From Martelella endophytica (lineage in GTDB: Bacteria > Pseudomonadota > Alphaproteobacteria > Rhizobiales > Rhizobiaceae), in assembly GCF_000960975.1 (NCBI RefSeq), contig NZ_CP010803.1:496001-560000 (forward strand): a DNA stretch of 64,000 nucleotides, read 5' to 3'. The number at the start of each line of letters is the position of its first letter. Position 1 is the stretch's first letter. The translations under genes and the position numbers were made by a program. Under the pieces are notes generated by a model, which saw only the letters and a program-made list of their open reading frames with translations, had not been told where the DNA came from and did not search any database. This document shows positions 17,569 through 25,995 of the stretch, one piece after another.

Positions 17569-18435
17569 TCACGCCGCGTCCCTTCCGGCAAAAATGAGAA
17601 CGCGATCATTGCCGCCGAAATCTCGCACGGCATCGAGAAGATTAAAACCGGCGGCAGCAAAAATCGCGCTGACCACAACCTTCTGATCAAATCCGACCTC
17701 GACCGCCACAAGACCCTCTTCGGAAAGATGATCGGCCGCGCCCGCCGCGATCACACGATAGGCATCAAGCCCGTCGGCGCCACCATCAAGGGCTGCACGC
17801 GGATCATGCTCGCGCACTTCCGGTTCCAGGCCTTCGATGTCGGCGGAGCCGATATAGGGCGGATTGGAGACGATCACGTCATACCGCCCGATGACCGCGT
17901 CATACCAGAAACCCCTGGCGCATTCGAAGCGGTCTGCAACACCATTAATCAAGGCATTGCTGCGCGCTGTTTCAAGGGCTTCGGCGGAAATATCGGTCGC
18001 GAGCGCGTTTGCCCCGGCGCAGTGCTTCAGAAGTGCAATGGCGATCGCCCCGGTTCCGGTGCCAAGGTCGGCGAAGCGTACGGTGCCCCGTTCCTCCACG
18101 AGGCGGTTCAGATGGGGCAGCACTGCGGCAACCAGGGTTTCGGTGTCGGGACGCGGCTCCAGCGTTTCAGGCGAGAGCAGGAAATCGAGGCCATAGAACT
18201 CGCGGGCGCCGAGGATCCGGTAGACCGGCTCGCGGCGTTTGCGCCGCTCGACGGCCGCTTCGACGGCGGCGCATTCTTCCGGATCAATCTCCCGACCTGC
18301 CTCCGTCACCATCTCCGTCAGGGTGAGCCCGAGAACACCGCTGACGAGATGACGGGCGTCCTCTGCGGGAAGGTCCGCAGCCTCGAATTCGGCGAGGGTG
18401 CGACGAAATAACGCATCCAGTGTGAGACCCGCCAT
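17569..18435 (-). CDS. prmC: Peptide chain release factor N5-glutamine methyltransferase
   Basis: A 288-residue SAM-dependent enzyme that methylates the glutamine of the GGQ motif in release factors. An N-terminal helical domain (1-85) binds the release factor. The Rossmann part has the SAM loop DLGTGTGAIAI near 122 and the catalytic NPPY at 191-194, followed by YIGSADIEGLEPEVREHDP. The ATG at 18435 shares one base with the prfA stop (TGATG), so translation is coupled to its own substrate's gene. A TTG one codon earlier is also open. Confidence 0.95.
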   Translation of the reverse strand: MAGLTLDALFRRTLAEFEAADLPAEDARHLVSGVLGLTLTEMVTEAGREIDPEECAAVEAAVERRKRREPVYRILGAREFYGLDFLLSPETLEPRPDTETLVAAVLPHLNRLVEERGTVRFADLGTGTGAIAIALLKHCAGANALATDISAEALETARSNALINGVADRFECARGFWYDAVIGRYDVIVSNPPYIGSADIEGLEPEVREHDPRAALDGGADGLDAYRVIAAGAADHLSEEGLVAVEVGFDQKVVVSAIFAAAGFNLLDAVRDFGGNDRVLIFAGRDAA

Positions 18436-19517
18436 CAATGCGCCTCAACGCCGAGCTGGGCGAGCTGACCGGCCTGGAAATCGGAAATCAGCGCGTCGAC
18501 GACCTCATCCAGATCGCCTGCGATCACCTGGTCGAGCTTGTAGAGCGTGAGGTTGATGCGGTGGTCGGTGACCCGTCCTTGCGGGAAATTGTAGGTGCGG
18601 ATGCGTTCCGAGCGGTCGCCGGAGCCGACCTGGCTCTTGCGATCGGCCGATCGCGCGCTGTCGGCGCGCTGGCGTTCCATGTCGTAGAGCTTGGCGCGCA
18701 GCACCTGCATCGCCTTGGCGCGGTTCTGGTGCTGGGACTTTTCCGACGAGGTGACGACGATGCCGGTCGGGATGTGGGTGATCCGCACGGCCGAGTCCGT
18801 CGTGTTGACGTGCTGACCGCCAGCGCCGGAGGAGCGCATCGTATCGATGCGGATATCTTCCTGGCGGACCTCGATGTCGATGTCTTCCGCCTCCGGCAGA
18901 ACGGCGACGGTCGCCGCCGAGGTGTGGATGCGCCCGCCCGCTTCCGTCTCGGGCACACGCTGCACGCGGTGCACGCCGGATTCGAACTTCAACCGCGAGA
19001 ACACGCCCTTGCCGGTGACCGAAGCGATGACTTCCTTGTAGCCGCCGGCGTCGCCCTCGCTTGCCGACAGCACCTCGACCTTCCAGCCCTTGGATGCGGC
19101 ATAGCGCTCATACATGCGAAACAGATCGCCGGCGAAAAGGGCCGCCTCGGAACCGCCGGTTCCGGCGCGGATTTCGAGCACGGCGCTCTTCTCGTCAGCC
19201 GCATCGCGCGGCAAAAGCAGGATCTGGATCTCGCCGGCGAGCGCCTCGATGCGCTCCTCCAGCTCCGGCATTTCCATCTCGGCAAGTTCACGCATCTCCC
19301 GATCGGTCGAACGGTCGGCGAGAAGCGTCTCGAGATCGGCATATTCGCTTTCGGCGGACTGGTAGTCGCGGATCTTCTTCACCACCGGCTCGAGCTCGGC
19401 ATATTCGGAAGCGAGCTTCACATAGGTCTCGGCGTCGGGGCCGGCCGACATCCGGGCCTCGACCTCGGCAAACCGCCGGTCCAGTTCTCGCATCTTGTCC
19501 TCGGGAAGCCTCGCCAC
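18435..19517 (-). CDS. prfA: Peptide chain release factor 1
   Basis: A 360-residue class I release factor reading UAA and UAG. The stop-codon recognition tripeptide appears as PET at 189-191 ([18 protein letters not shown]), a PxT form expected for RF1 rather than the SPF of RF2. The catalytic GGQ is at 233-235 ([20 protein letters not shown]). The N-terminal helical domain covers about the first 100 residues. It is cotranscribed with prmC, and ptsP lies upstream on the same strand with a 63-base gap. Confidence 0.97.
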   Translation of the reverse strand: MARLPEDKMRELDRRFAEVEARMSAGPDAETYVKLASEYAELEPVVKKIRDYQSAESEYADLETLLADRSTDREMRELAEMEMPELEERIEALAGEIQILLLPRDAADEKSAVLEIRAGTGGSEAALFAGDLFRMYERYAASKGWKVEVLSASEGDAGGYKEVIASVTGKGVFSRLKFESGVHRVQRVPETEAGGRIHTSAATVAVLPEAEDIDIEVRQEDIRIDTMRSSGAGGQHVNTTDSAVRITHIPTGIVVTSSEKSQHQNRAKAMQVLRAKLYDMERQRADSARSADRKSQVGSGDRSERIRTYNFPQGRVTDHRINLTLYKLDQVIAGDLDEVVDALISDFQAGQLAQLGVEAH

Positions 19518-19580
19518 GCCGGGTACACTCCATCATCATCGCCTGCCTCGCCCAAAGCGCGCGAGACGGCCGTCATCTAG

Positions 19581-21848
19581 CTAAAGGGGAATATTGTGTT
19601 CGGTGGCGAAGCGCTCAAGCACGCGCCGCACCGGTTCGGTGTTCGACGGGTCGTCGAGGGCGGCATTGACCACCGCGCTGACCGCCGAAATATCGAGCCC
19701 GAGCAGCATCGCCTTGACCGGGCCGATCGCGGTCGGCGACATCGACACCGCGCGATAGCCGATCGCAAACAGCGCCATCGCCGAGAGCGGCTTGCTCGCA
19801 TATTCGCCGCAGAGCGTTACCGGCACGTTGTTCTTCTCGCCGGCGCGCACGATGTCGCGCAGCACCCTGAGGAACGGCTTGCTCACCGTATCATAACGGT
19901 CCGAGACGCGGGCATTGCCGCGGTCGATCGCCATGAAGAACTGGTAGAGGTCGTTGGAGCCGACCGAGACGAAGTCGACCTCGGCCATCAGCTCGTCGAT
20001 TTCGTAAAGCAGCGCCGGCACTTCCAGCATCGCGCCGAGCTCGATCTTCTTCGGCACCTGATGGCCGAAGCGGGCAAGATGCTGGACTTCCTTCGCCATC
20101 AGCGCCCGCGCCTCGCGAATTTCCGCGACTTCGGAGACCATCGGCACCATGACCTTCAGCGTCTCGCCGGCCGTCGCCTTCATCAGCGCGCGCAGCTGCA
20201 TGCGCAGGAGATAGGGCCGGTCGAGCGCAAGCCGGATGGCGCGCCAGCCCATGGCTGGGTTTTCCTCTTCCTGCGAGCGGAAATAGGAGACCATCTTGTC
20301 GGAGCCGATATCGAGCGTGCGGAAGGTCACCGGGCGGTTGCCGGCATGATCCAGCACCTGACGGTAGAAGCTTTCCTGCTCGGCCGCCTTCGGCATGCGC
20401 GAGGCAATCATGAACTGCAGCTCGGTCCGGAACAGGCCGATGCCTTCCGCGCCCGAATCGTCAAGCTGCGGCAGGTCGACCAGCAGGCCCGCATTCATCA
20501 TCAGATTGACACGCACGCCATCGGCGGAGAACGGCTCGACGGCTCTGAGCGCCCGAAACTGTTCCTGCCTGCGGGTACGCAGGCGGACCTTCTCTTCGTA
20601 GGCCATGATCACCGCGTCAAGCGGGCGGACATGAACCTCGCCGTCATCGCCATCAACGATGACGGAATCGCCATTCTCGACCTGCGCGGCAACGCCCGTC
20701 GCCTGACCGATGACCGGGATGCCCATGGCGCGAGCGACGATGATGACATGGCTGGTGGCCGAGCCCTCCTCCAGCACCAGCCCGCGCAGCTTCTCGCGCG
20801 GATAGTCGAGGAGCTCGGCGGCCCCCATGGCGCGGGCGACGATTACCGCATCATCGGGGAAGCCGTTGCCATCGGCATCGACGGCGTGGCCGGTGAGCTG
20901 GCGCAGCAGCCGGTTGGCGAGATCATCGAGATCATGCATGCGCTCGCGCATGAACGGGTCCGTGACCCGGATCATCCGCGCCTTGGTATCGCTCTGCACC
21001 TTCTCGACCGCGCCCTCGGCGGTGAGGCCCAGCATGATCGCCTCTTCGAGCCGCCGCACCCAGCCGCGGTCATGGGCGAACATGCGATAGGTTTCGAGCA
21101 CGTCGCGATGCTCGCCCTCGGCGGAAACGTCGCCGCGCTCCAGAAGGTCGTCGATCGAGCGGCGCAGCTTGTCCATGGCGGCGCGCAGCCGTTCGATCTC
21201 GGCGTCGCTGTCCTCGTTGACGAGGTTGTTGATGACGATGCGCGGCTCGTGCAGTACGGCATGGCCGAGCGCGATGCCCTCACCATAGGCATCGCCCGAA
21301 AGCGACACCGAGCGCGTCAGGTCCAATTCCATGCCGGGGCGGGTGATCTTCTTCAGGTCGCCGGAGGCGATCAGCTCTGCCAGCAGCATCGCCGCCGTCT
21401 GCAGCGCCTCGACCTCCTCCTCGCTATAGGCATGTTCGTCGGTGTTCTGCACCACGAGAACGCCAAGCGTGCGCCCGGCGCGCAGAATCGGCACGCCGAG
21501 GAAGGAGTGATAAATCTCCTCACCCGTTTCCGGCAGGTAGCGGAAGGCGGGATGCGACTGGGCATCGGAAAGGTTCAGCGGGCGGGCCGATGCGGCGATC
21601 GTGCCGACGAGGCCCTGGCCCATGCGCAGACTTGCAAGGTGGACGGCGTCGCGCTTCAGGCCCTGGGTCGCGAAGAGTTCGAGAACGCTGTCGGCGCGCA
21701 GCACATAGACCGAACACACCGCGGCCACCATGTTGTTCGCGATCTGGCCGACGATGCGGTCGAGGCGGTCCTGGGGTTCCAATGGCTCCGCCATCAGTTC
21801 CCTCAACCGCTTCAGCAATGTGCGCGGGCTCGATGCTTGGTGGTTCAT
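19581..21848 (-). CDS. ptsP: PTS(Ntr) enzyme I, PEP-protein phosphotransferase PtsP
   Basis: About 755 residues: an N-terminal GAF domain (roughly 15-165), the swivelling domain with phosphorylated His367 in EEGSATSHVIIVARAMGIPV, and a C-terminal PEP-binding TIM barrel (GIGLFRTELQFM; VSVGSNDLYQF; LCGEYAS). It passes phosphate from PEP to NPr and EIIA(Ntr), a regulatory chain sensing nitrogen through glutamine binding to the GAF domain. The frame is open to a GTG at 21914. I prefer the ATG at 21848 because rhizobial PtsP proteins start near this point; no ribosome-binding site decides it. lysC, whose product shares this position in rhizobia, lies just upstream. Confidence 0.93.
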   Translation of the reverse strand: MNHQASSPRTLLKRLRELMAEPLEPQDRLDRIVGQIANNMVAAVCSVYVLRADSVLELFATQGLKRDAVHLASLRMGQGLVGTIAASARPLNLSDAQSHPAFRYLPETGEEIYHSFLGVPILRAGRTLGVLVVQNTDEHAYSEEEVEALQTAAMLLAELIASGDLKKITRPGMELDLTRSVSLSGDAYGEGIALGHAVLHEPRIVINNLVNEDSDAEIERLRAAMDKLRRSIDDLLERGDVSAEGEHRDVLETYRMFAHDRGWVRRLEEAIMLGLTAEGAVEKVQSDTKARMIRVTDPFMRERMHDLDDLANRLLRQLTGHAVDADGNGFPDDAVIVARAMGAAELLDYPREKLRGLVLEEGSATSHVIIVARAMGIPVIGQATGVAAQVENGDSVIVDGDDGEVHVRPLDAVIMAYEEKVRLRTRRQEQFRALRAVEPFSADGVRVNLMMNAGLLVDLPQLDDSGAEGIGLFRTELQFMIASRMPKAAEQESFYRQVLDHAGNRPVTFRTLDIGSDKMVSYFRSQEEENPAMGWRAIRLALDRPYLLRMQLRALMKATAGETLKVMVPMVSEVAEIREARALMAKEVQHLARFGHQVPKKIELGAMLEVPALLYEIDELMAEVDFVSVGSNDLYQFFMAIDRGNARVSDRYDTVSKPFLRVLRDIVRAGEKNNVPVTLCGEYASKPLSAMALFAIGYRAVSMSPTAIGPVKAMLLGLDISAVSAVVNAALDDPSNTEPVRRVLERFATEHNIPL

Positions 21849-21925
21849 CGCAAGTCTGTCCCCGTTGGAGGAAGCGCCCTGCGCTTCCATGGGCATCCGG
21901 GACTCACCGGGCACCCTCTTAGGGT

Positions 21926-23176
21926 TTATTTATCGAGACCATAGCAGGAATGCAAAGTCCTGACTGCGAGCTCGGCATAGGCACCGTCGATCAGGATCGA
22001 GATCTTGATCTCCGATGTGGTGATCGCCTTGATGTTGATGCCCTTCTGCGACAGCGCCTTGAAGGCCGAGGCGGCGACGCCGGAATGCGAACGCATGCCG
22101 ATGCCGATCACGGAAATCTTTGCGAGTTCCGTTTCGCTCTGGATCACGTCATAGCCGATCTCGGACTGCTTGGCGGCAAGCGCGACCTTGGCCTTCTCAA
22201 CGTCCGAAGCCGGCACGGTGAAGGTCATGTCTGTATGCGTGCCCTCTTCCGAGATGTTCTGCACGATCATGTCGACATTGACATGGGCATCGGCGAGCGG
22301 GCCGAAAATGGCGGCGGCGACGCCGGGCCGGTCTTCAACACGACGCAGAGAAATCTGCGCCTCATCCTTGGCATACGCGATGCCGGTGACGACTTCCTGT
22401 TCCAAAATCTCATCCTCGTCGCAAATCAGGGTACCGGGCGGATTGTCGAAATCGCCCATGCCGGGCGCATCCGGCGCATCGAAACTCGAGCGCACGAAGG
22501 TGCGCACCTTGTGAACCATGGCAAGCTCGACCGAGCGAACCTGCAGCACCTTGGCGCCGAGGGAGGCCATCTCCAGCATTTCCTCGAACGCCACCTTCTT
22601 CATCCGCTTCGCCTTCGGCTCGACGCGCGGATCGGTGGTGTAGACGCCGTCGACATCGGTGTAGATGTCGCAGCGGTCGGCCTTCACGGCGGCGGCGATG
22701 GCAACGGCGGAGGTATCCGAACCGCCGCGGCCGAGCGTCGCGACGCGGTTATCCGGGCCGATACCCTGGAAGCCGGCGCAGACGGCAACCTGGCCCTCGC
22801 CCATGCGCTTGATGATGTCGGAGCCGTCGATATCGACGATCCGGGCGGCGCCGTGGGTGCCGTCCGTCTGGATCGGAAGCTGCCAGCCCTGCCAGGAGCG
22901 GGCATTGACGCCCATCGACTGCAGCACGATCGAAAGCAGGCCGGAGGTGACCTGTTCGCCGGAGGAGACGACGACGTCATATTCGCGCGCGTCGTGCATC
23001 GGCGAGGCTTCGCGGGTCCACTCCACCAGCTCGTTGGTCTTGCCGGCCATGGCCGAGACCACGACGGCGACCTCATGGCCGGCATCGACTTCCCGTTTCA
23101 CATGGCGCGCGACATTGCGTATACGCTCGATATTGGCGACCGACGTGCCGCCGAACTTCATGACAATGCGGGCCAT
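21926..23176 (-). CDS. lysC: Aspartate kinase
   Basis: A 416-residue aspartokinase, first step of the lysine, threonine, methionine and diaminopimelate pathway. The kinase domain starts with VMKFGGTSV and has SSGEQVTSGLL, TLGRGGSDTSAVAIAAA and DIYTDVDGVYTTDPR. The last 150 residues hold two ACT domains (ISLRRVEDRPGVAAAIFGPL and ISVIGIGMRSHSGVAASAF) that bind feedback inhibitors such as lysine plus threonine. Length and two ACT units fit the monofunctional LysC type. dapB, later in the same pathway, lies at 59434. Nothing riboswitch-like is seen in the 194-base upstream gap. Confidence 0.96.
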   Translation of the reverse strand: MARIVMKFGGTSVANIERIRNVARHVKREVDAGHEVAVVVSAMAGKTNELVEWTREASPMHDAREYDVVVSSGEQVTSGLLSIVLQSMGVNARSWQGWQLPIQTDGTHGAARIVDIDGSDIIKRMGEGQVAVCAGFQGIGPDNRVATLGRGGSDTSAVAIAAAVKADRCDIYTDVDGVYTTDPRVEPKAKRMKKVAFEEMLEMASLGAKVLQVRSVELAMVHKVRTFVRSSFDAPDAPGMGDFDNPPGTLICDEDEILEQEVVTGIAYAKDEAQISLRRVEDRPGVAAAIFGPLADAHVNVDMIVQNISEEGTHTDMTFTVPASDVEKAKVALAAKQSEIGYDVIQSETELAKISVIGIGMRSHSGVAASAFKALSQKGINIKAITTSEIKISILIDGAYAELAVRTLHSCYGLDK

Positions 23177-23370
23177 CTAGAACTTTCCAACCACTTTTCA
23201 AAACCTCGGGCACCCGAAGGACGGACGCAAATCAGAAACCCTCCGGCCCCGCTCGGCGGACACGGGAAAGCGCGCCGCGCGCAGACGCGCCGGAAAAGCT
23301 GCGGTTTCTTAGCGAAATCGCGGCCCCTGCGCAATGGCGCTTCATGCGAGTTTGGCACTGCCGCCTGCGA

Positions 23371-24144
23371 CTATTTTTCCGAAAGTTCGGTCGGCATCAC
23401 CACCGGCCCGCCGCCGGCCTCGCCGAGGAAAGCCTCGATGCCGTAAACCCGGCGGAGATTCTCGGCCGTCAGCACCGCCGCGGGCGCCGCATCGGCAATG
23501 ATGCGGCCTTCGTGCAGCATGACGAGGCGCGTGCACCAGCGTGCGGCAAGGCCGAGATCGTGCATCGAGGCGATCACCGAGCGCCCCTCGCGCAGAAGCG
23601 AACGGAAGAGTTTCATCAAACCGATCTGGTGGGCCGGATCGAGACCGGCGACCGGCTCGTCGGCGACGAGAAGCGGGGTCGTCTGGGCAAGCGCCCGGGC
23701 AATCAGTACCCGCGTGCGTTCGCCTCCGGAAAGCGCATTGGCCGGGCGGGCGGCAAGATGCGAGACGCCCATGCGCGTCATGGCGCTGGCGACGATCTGG
23801 CCGCCGGCATAATCGCCGAAGGCAAAGCCTTCCCGCCAGGGCTCACGCCCGAGCGCCACGACATGGCGGGCCGCGACCGGCCAGGCGATTTCGTGCTCCT
23901 GCGGCAGATAGGCGACGGCCCGGGCGCGCTCGACCGGCGTCAGCCTGGCAAGCGGCAGGTCGGTCAGGCGGATGTCGCCCGAAGCGCCGATCAGCCCGAG
24001 GGCCGCCTTCAGCAGCGTCGACTTGCCGGCGCCATTCGGGCCGATGAGGCCAATGAATTCGCCATGATTGACCGAAAGATCGATGTCGTTCAGCACCGTG
24101 CGGCCGGCAAGGCGAACCGACAGGTTGTGAAGATCGAGCAGCAT
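23371..24144 (-). CDS. btuD: Cobalamin ABC importer, ATP-binding protein
   Basis: A 257-residue ATPase with Walker A GPNGAGKST at 35-43, Q-loop in YLPQEHEIAW, signature LSGGERTRVLIARAL, Walker B LLVADEP and switch ASMHD. It belongs to the iron-siderophore/cobalamin/heme (type II) importer group. The cobalamin assignment comes from the operon: a cobalamin riboswitch and btuB, btuF and btuC precede it. Its ATG overlaps the permease stop (TGATG at 24144). Confidence 0.85.
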   Translation of the reverse strand: MLLDLHNLSVRLAGRTVLNDIDLSVNHGEFIGLIGPNGAGKSTLLKAALGLIGASGDIRLTDLPLARLTPVERARAVAYLPQEHEIAWPVAARHVVALGREPWREGFAFGDYAGGQIVASAMTRMGVSHLAARPANALSGGERTRVLIARALAQTTPLLVADEPVAGLDPAHQIGLMKLFRSLLREGRSVIASMHDLGLAARWCTRLVMLHEGRIIADAAPAAVLTAENLRRVYGIEAFLGEAGGGPVVMPTELSEK

Positions 24145-25145
24145 CAGATGAGCTCCCGGCGGGTGCGGAAGATCAGCCAGAGAAAGAACGGTGCGCCGAT
24201 CAGCGCCGTGACCACACCGATCTTCAGGTCGCGCTCCGGCGCCACCAGGCGGACGGCGATATCGGCGGCCAGCAGCACGGCCGCACCGCCGAGCGCGCTA
24301 GCCGGCAGGAGCCTCGAAGGCACGGAACCGGTGAGCGGGCGCAGCAGATGCGGCACGACAAGGCCGACGAAGCCGATGGTCCCGGAGACCGCCGTCGCCG
24401 CGCCGACGCTTGCGGCTACGCCGAGGATGACCTGCCGTTCCAGCCGCCGCGGCGAAATGCCGAGGCTCGCCGCCGCCTCCGGCCCGAGCGTCATCGCATC
24501 GAGCGCGCGGCCGGCGGAAAACATCAGCACAGAGCCGACGAGCATGAAGGGCACGGCGAGCCAGACCTGCAGCATCGAACGGTCGGCGAGCGAGCCGAGC
24601 ATCCAGAACATGATCTCCATCGCCGCGAAGGGGTTGGGCGAGAGATTGAGCGCGAGCGCCGTCATCGCGCCGGCAAAGCTCGTCACCGCAACGCCGGCAA
24701 GGATGATCGTCAGACTGCGCGCGGCACCACCTGCCAGCATCCGCACGAAGACGACGGAGAGGAAGGCTAAGGTCAGTGCCATGAACGGCAAAGCCAGCGC
24801 AAACATCGCCGACAGGCCGGTATAGATCGCGATCACGGCGCCAAGCGAGGCGGATGCCGAAACGCCGAGCAGCCCCGGTTCGGCCAGCGGATTGCGCAGA
24901 TAGCCCTGCAGCACCGCACCGGAAAGCCCGAGCGTCGCCCCGATGGTGAGGCCGAGGATCGCGCGCGGCAGGCGGATCTGCTGCATGATCAGCGCGATCG
25001 CACCGGCATCGCGGCTGAACAGACCGCCCATGCTGTCGGCAAGGCCGATGCCGGCCGGACCGACGGCGAGCGAGGCGAGAAACAGGACGAAGACCAGCAA
25101 GGTCAGCGCGCCGATCAGCAGGGCAAAGGCGGCGCGCTCAGTCAT
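24144..25145 (-). CDS. btuC: Cobalamin ABC importer, permease
   Basis: A 333-residue FecCD-family permease with about ten membrane helices. The family motif LSGAVLQGYLRNPLAEPGLLG lies near residue 90, and GTIGFVGLVVPHLLRP near 245 marks the coupling region. The start at 25145 (MTERAAFALL) overlaps the end of btuF by eight bases; the open frame further upstream is antisense to nothing useful and lacks a start signal. It forms the inner-membrane channel that works with BtuF and BtuD. Confidence 0.85.
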   Translation of the reverse strand: MTERAAFALLIGALTLLVFVLFLASLAVGPAGIGLADSMGGLFSRDAGAIALIMQQIRLPRAILGLTIGATLGLSGAVLQGYLRNPLAEPGLLGVSASASLGAVIAIYTGLSAMFALALPFMALTLAFLSVVFVRMLAGGAARSLTIILAGVAVTSFAGAMTALALNLSPNPFAAMEIMFWMLGSLADRSMLQVWLAVPFMLVGSVLMFSAGRALDAMTLGPEAAASLGISPRRLERQVILGVAASVGAATAVSGTIGFVGLVVPHLLRPLTGSVPSRLLPASALGGAAVLLAADIAVRLVAPERDLKIGVVTALIGAPFFLWLIFRTRRELI

Positions 25146-25995
25146 TGCCGATATCCTCAAGCCGCTCGACGGCATCGACATTGAACGGCCCACCGCAAAT
25201 CGTGTAGCTGCTCGCAAGCGGCACGTAGTCCGCCGCCGCGGCCGCCCGGACAAAGGCCGGGTGGGCGAATACGGCATCGGCCAGCGCCGGCGCCTCGTAG
25301 CCGCCGTCACCACCGATGATGACATCGGGTGCCGCCATGATCAGGCGTTCGAGCGGCAGCCTGCCGAGACCGTCAACGCCGGCGCCTGGGCCGATATTCT
25401 CAAGACCCGCCTTCGCCACGATGTCTCCGGCAAGCGTATCGGCGCCTGAGGTATAGCCGTTGGAGAAATAGAGCGCCGCCGTCTTGTTGGAGGCGGGTTT
25501 TGCCGCAAGGGCCGCGAGCCTTGCATCCATGTCGGCGACGATTTGCTCCGCGCGCGCTTCCTGCCCGAGAAGCGCCCCCATACGCTCCAGATTGTCGCGG
25601 ACATCGGCAAGGCCGGTTTCCGGGGCGAATTCGGCCACGGCAATGCCGAGCCGCTGCAGGAGATTGACCGTATCGCGGGTGGTATAGCTGCCGGCAAGAA
25701 CGAGGTCCGGCTTCATCAGGAAGACCTCTTCCGCGAGGCCGGAATTGAGGCGATAGCCACGCGCCTCCTCCGCCATTGCCGAGACCACGGGATCGGCGGC
25801 GAGGTTCGAGACGGAGACGAGCTGGCCGGGCGCTGCAATCAGCATCGCCATCTCATCGGTGCAGAGATTGATCGAAACGACGCGCTGAGGCGCCGCAACG
25901 GCGGGAGCCGCCATCACCAGGATGGCGGCCGCCAGCCCGGCCCGCACGACCCTTGCCGGATGAAAGGCTCGAGCCGTGCACGCCGATCGCATCAT
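25138..25995 (-). CDS. btuF: Cobalamin-binding periplasmic protein
   Basis: A 285-residue type II (helix-backbone) binding protein. A signal peptide ends at AAPAVAA near residue 35, followed by RVVSINLCTDEMAMLI, the usual opening of BtuF-like and siderophore-binding proteins. A long linking helix (VRDNLERMGALLGQEARAEQ) separates two lobes. It delivers cobalamin to BtuCD. Its ATG directly follows the btuB stop (TGA then ATG). Heme or siderophore binding would be the alternative, but the riboswitch favours cobalamin or another corrinoid. Confidence 0.82.
   Translation of the reverse strand: MMRSACTARAFHPARVVRAGLAAAILVMAAPAVAAPQRVVSINLCTDEMAMLIAAPGQLVSVSNLAADPVVSAMAEEARGYRLNSGLAEEVFLMKPDLVLAGSYTTRDTVNLLQRLGIAVAEFAPETGLADVRDNLERMGALLGQEARAEQIVADMDARLAALAAKPASNKTAALYFSNGYTSGADTLAGDIVAKAGLENIGPGAGVDGLGRLPLERLIMAAPDVIIGGDGGYEAPALADAVFAHPAFVRAAAAADYVPLASSYTICGGPFNVDAVERLEDIGND

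Noticed and set aside
17277..17711. A 144-codon minus-strand frame between prmC and DUF4167
   Set aside because: It overlaps the end of prmC, lacks a ribosome-binding site, and its composition looks non-coding.
19596..21944. A 782-codon plus-strand frame opposite ptsP
   Set aside because: Antisense shadow of PtsP, whose motifs are complete on the minus strand.
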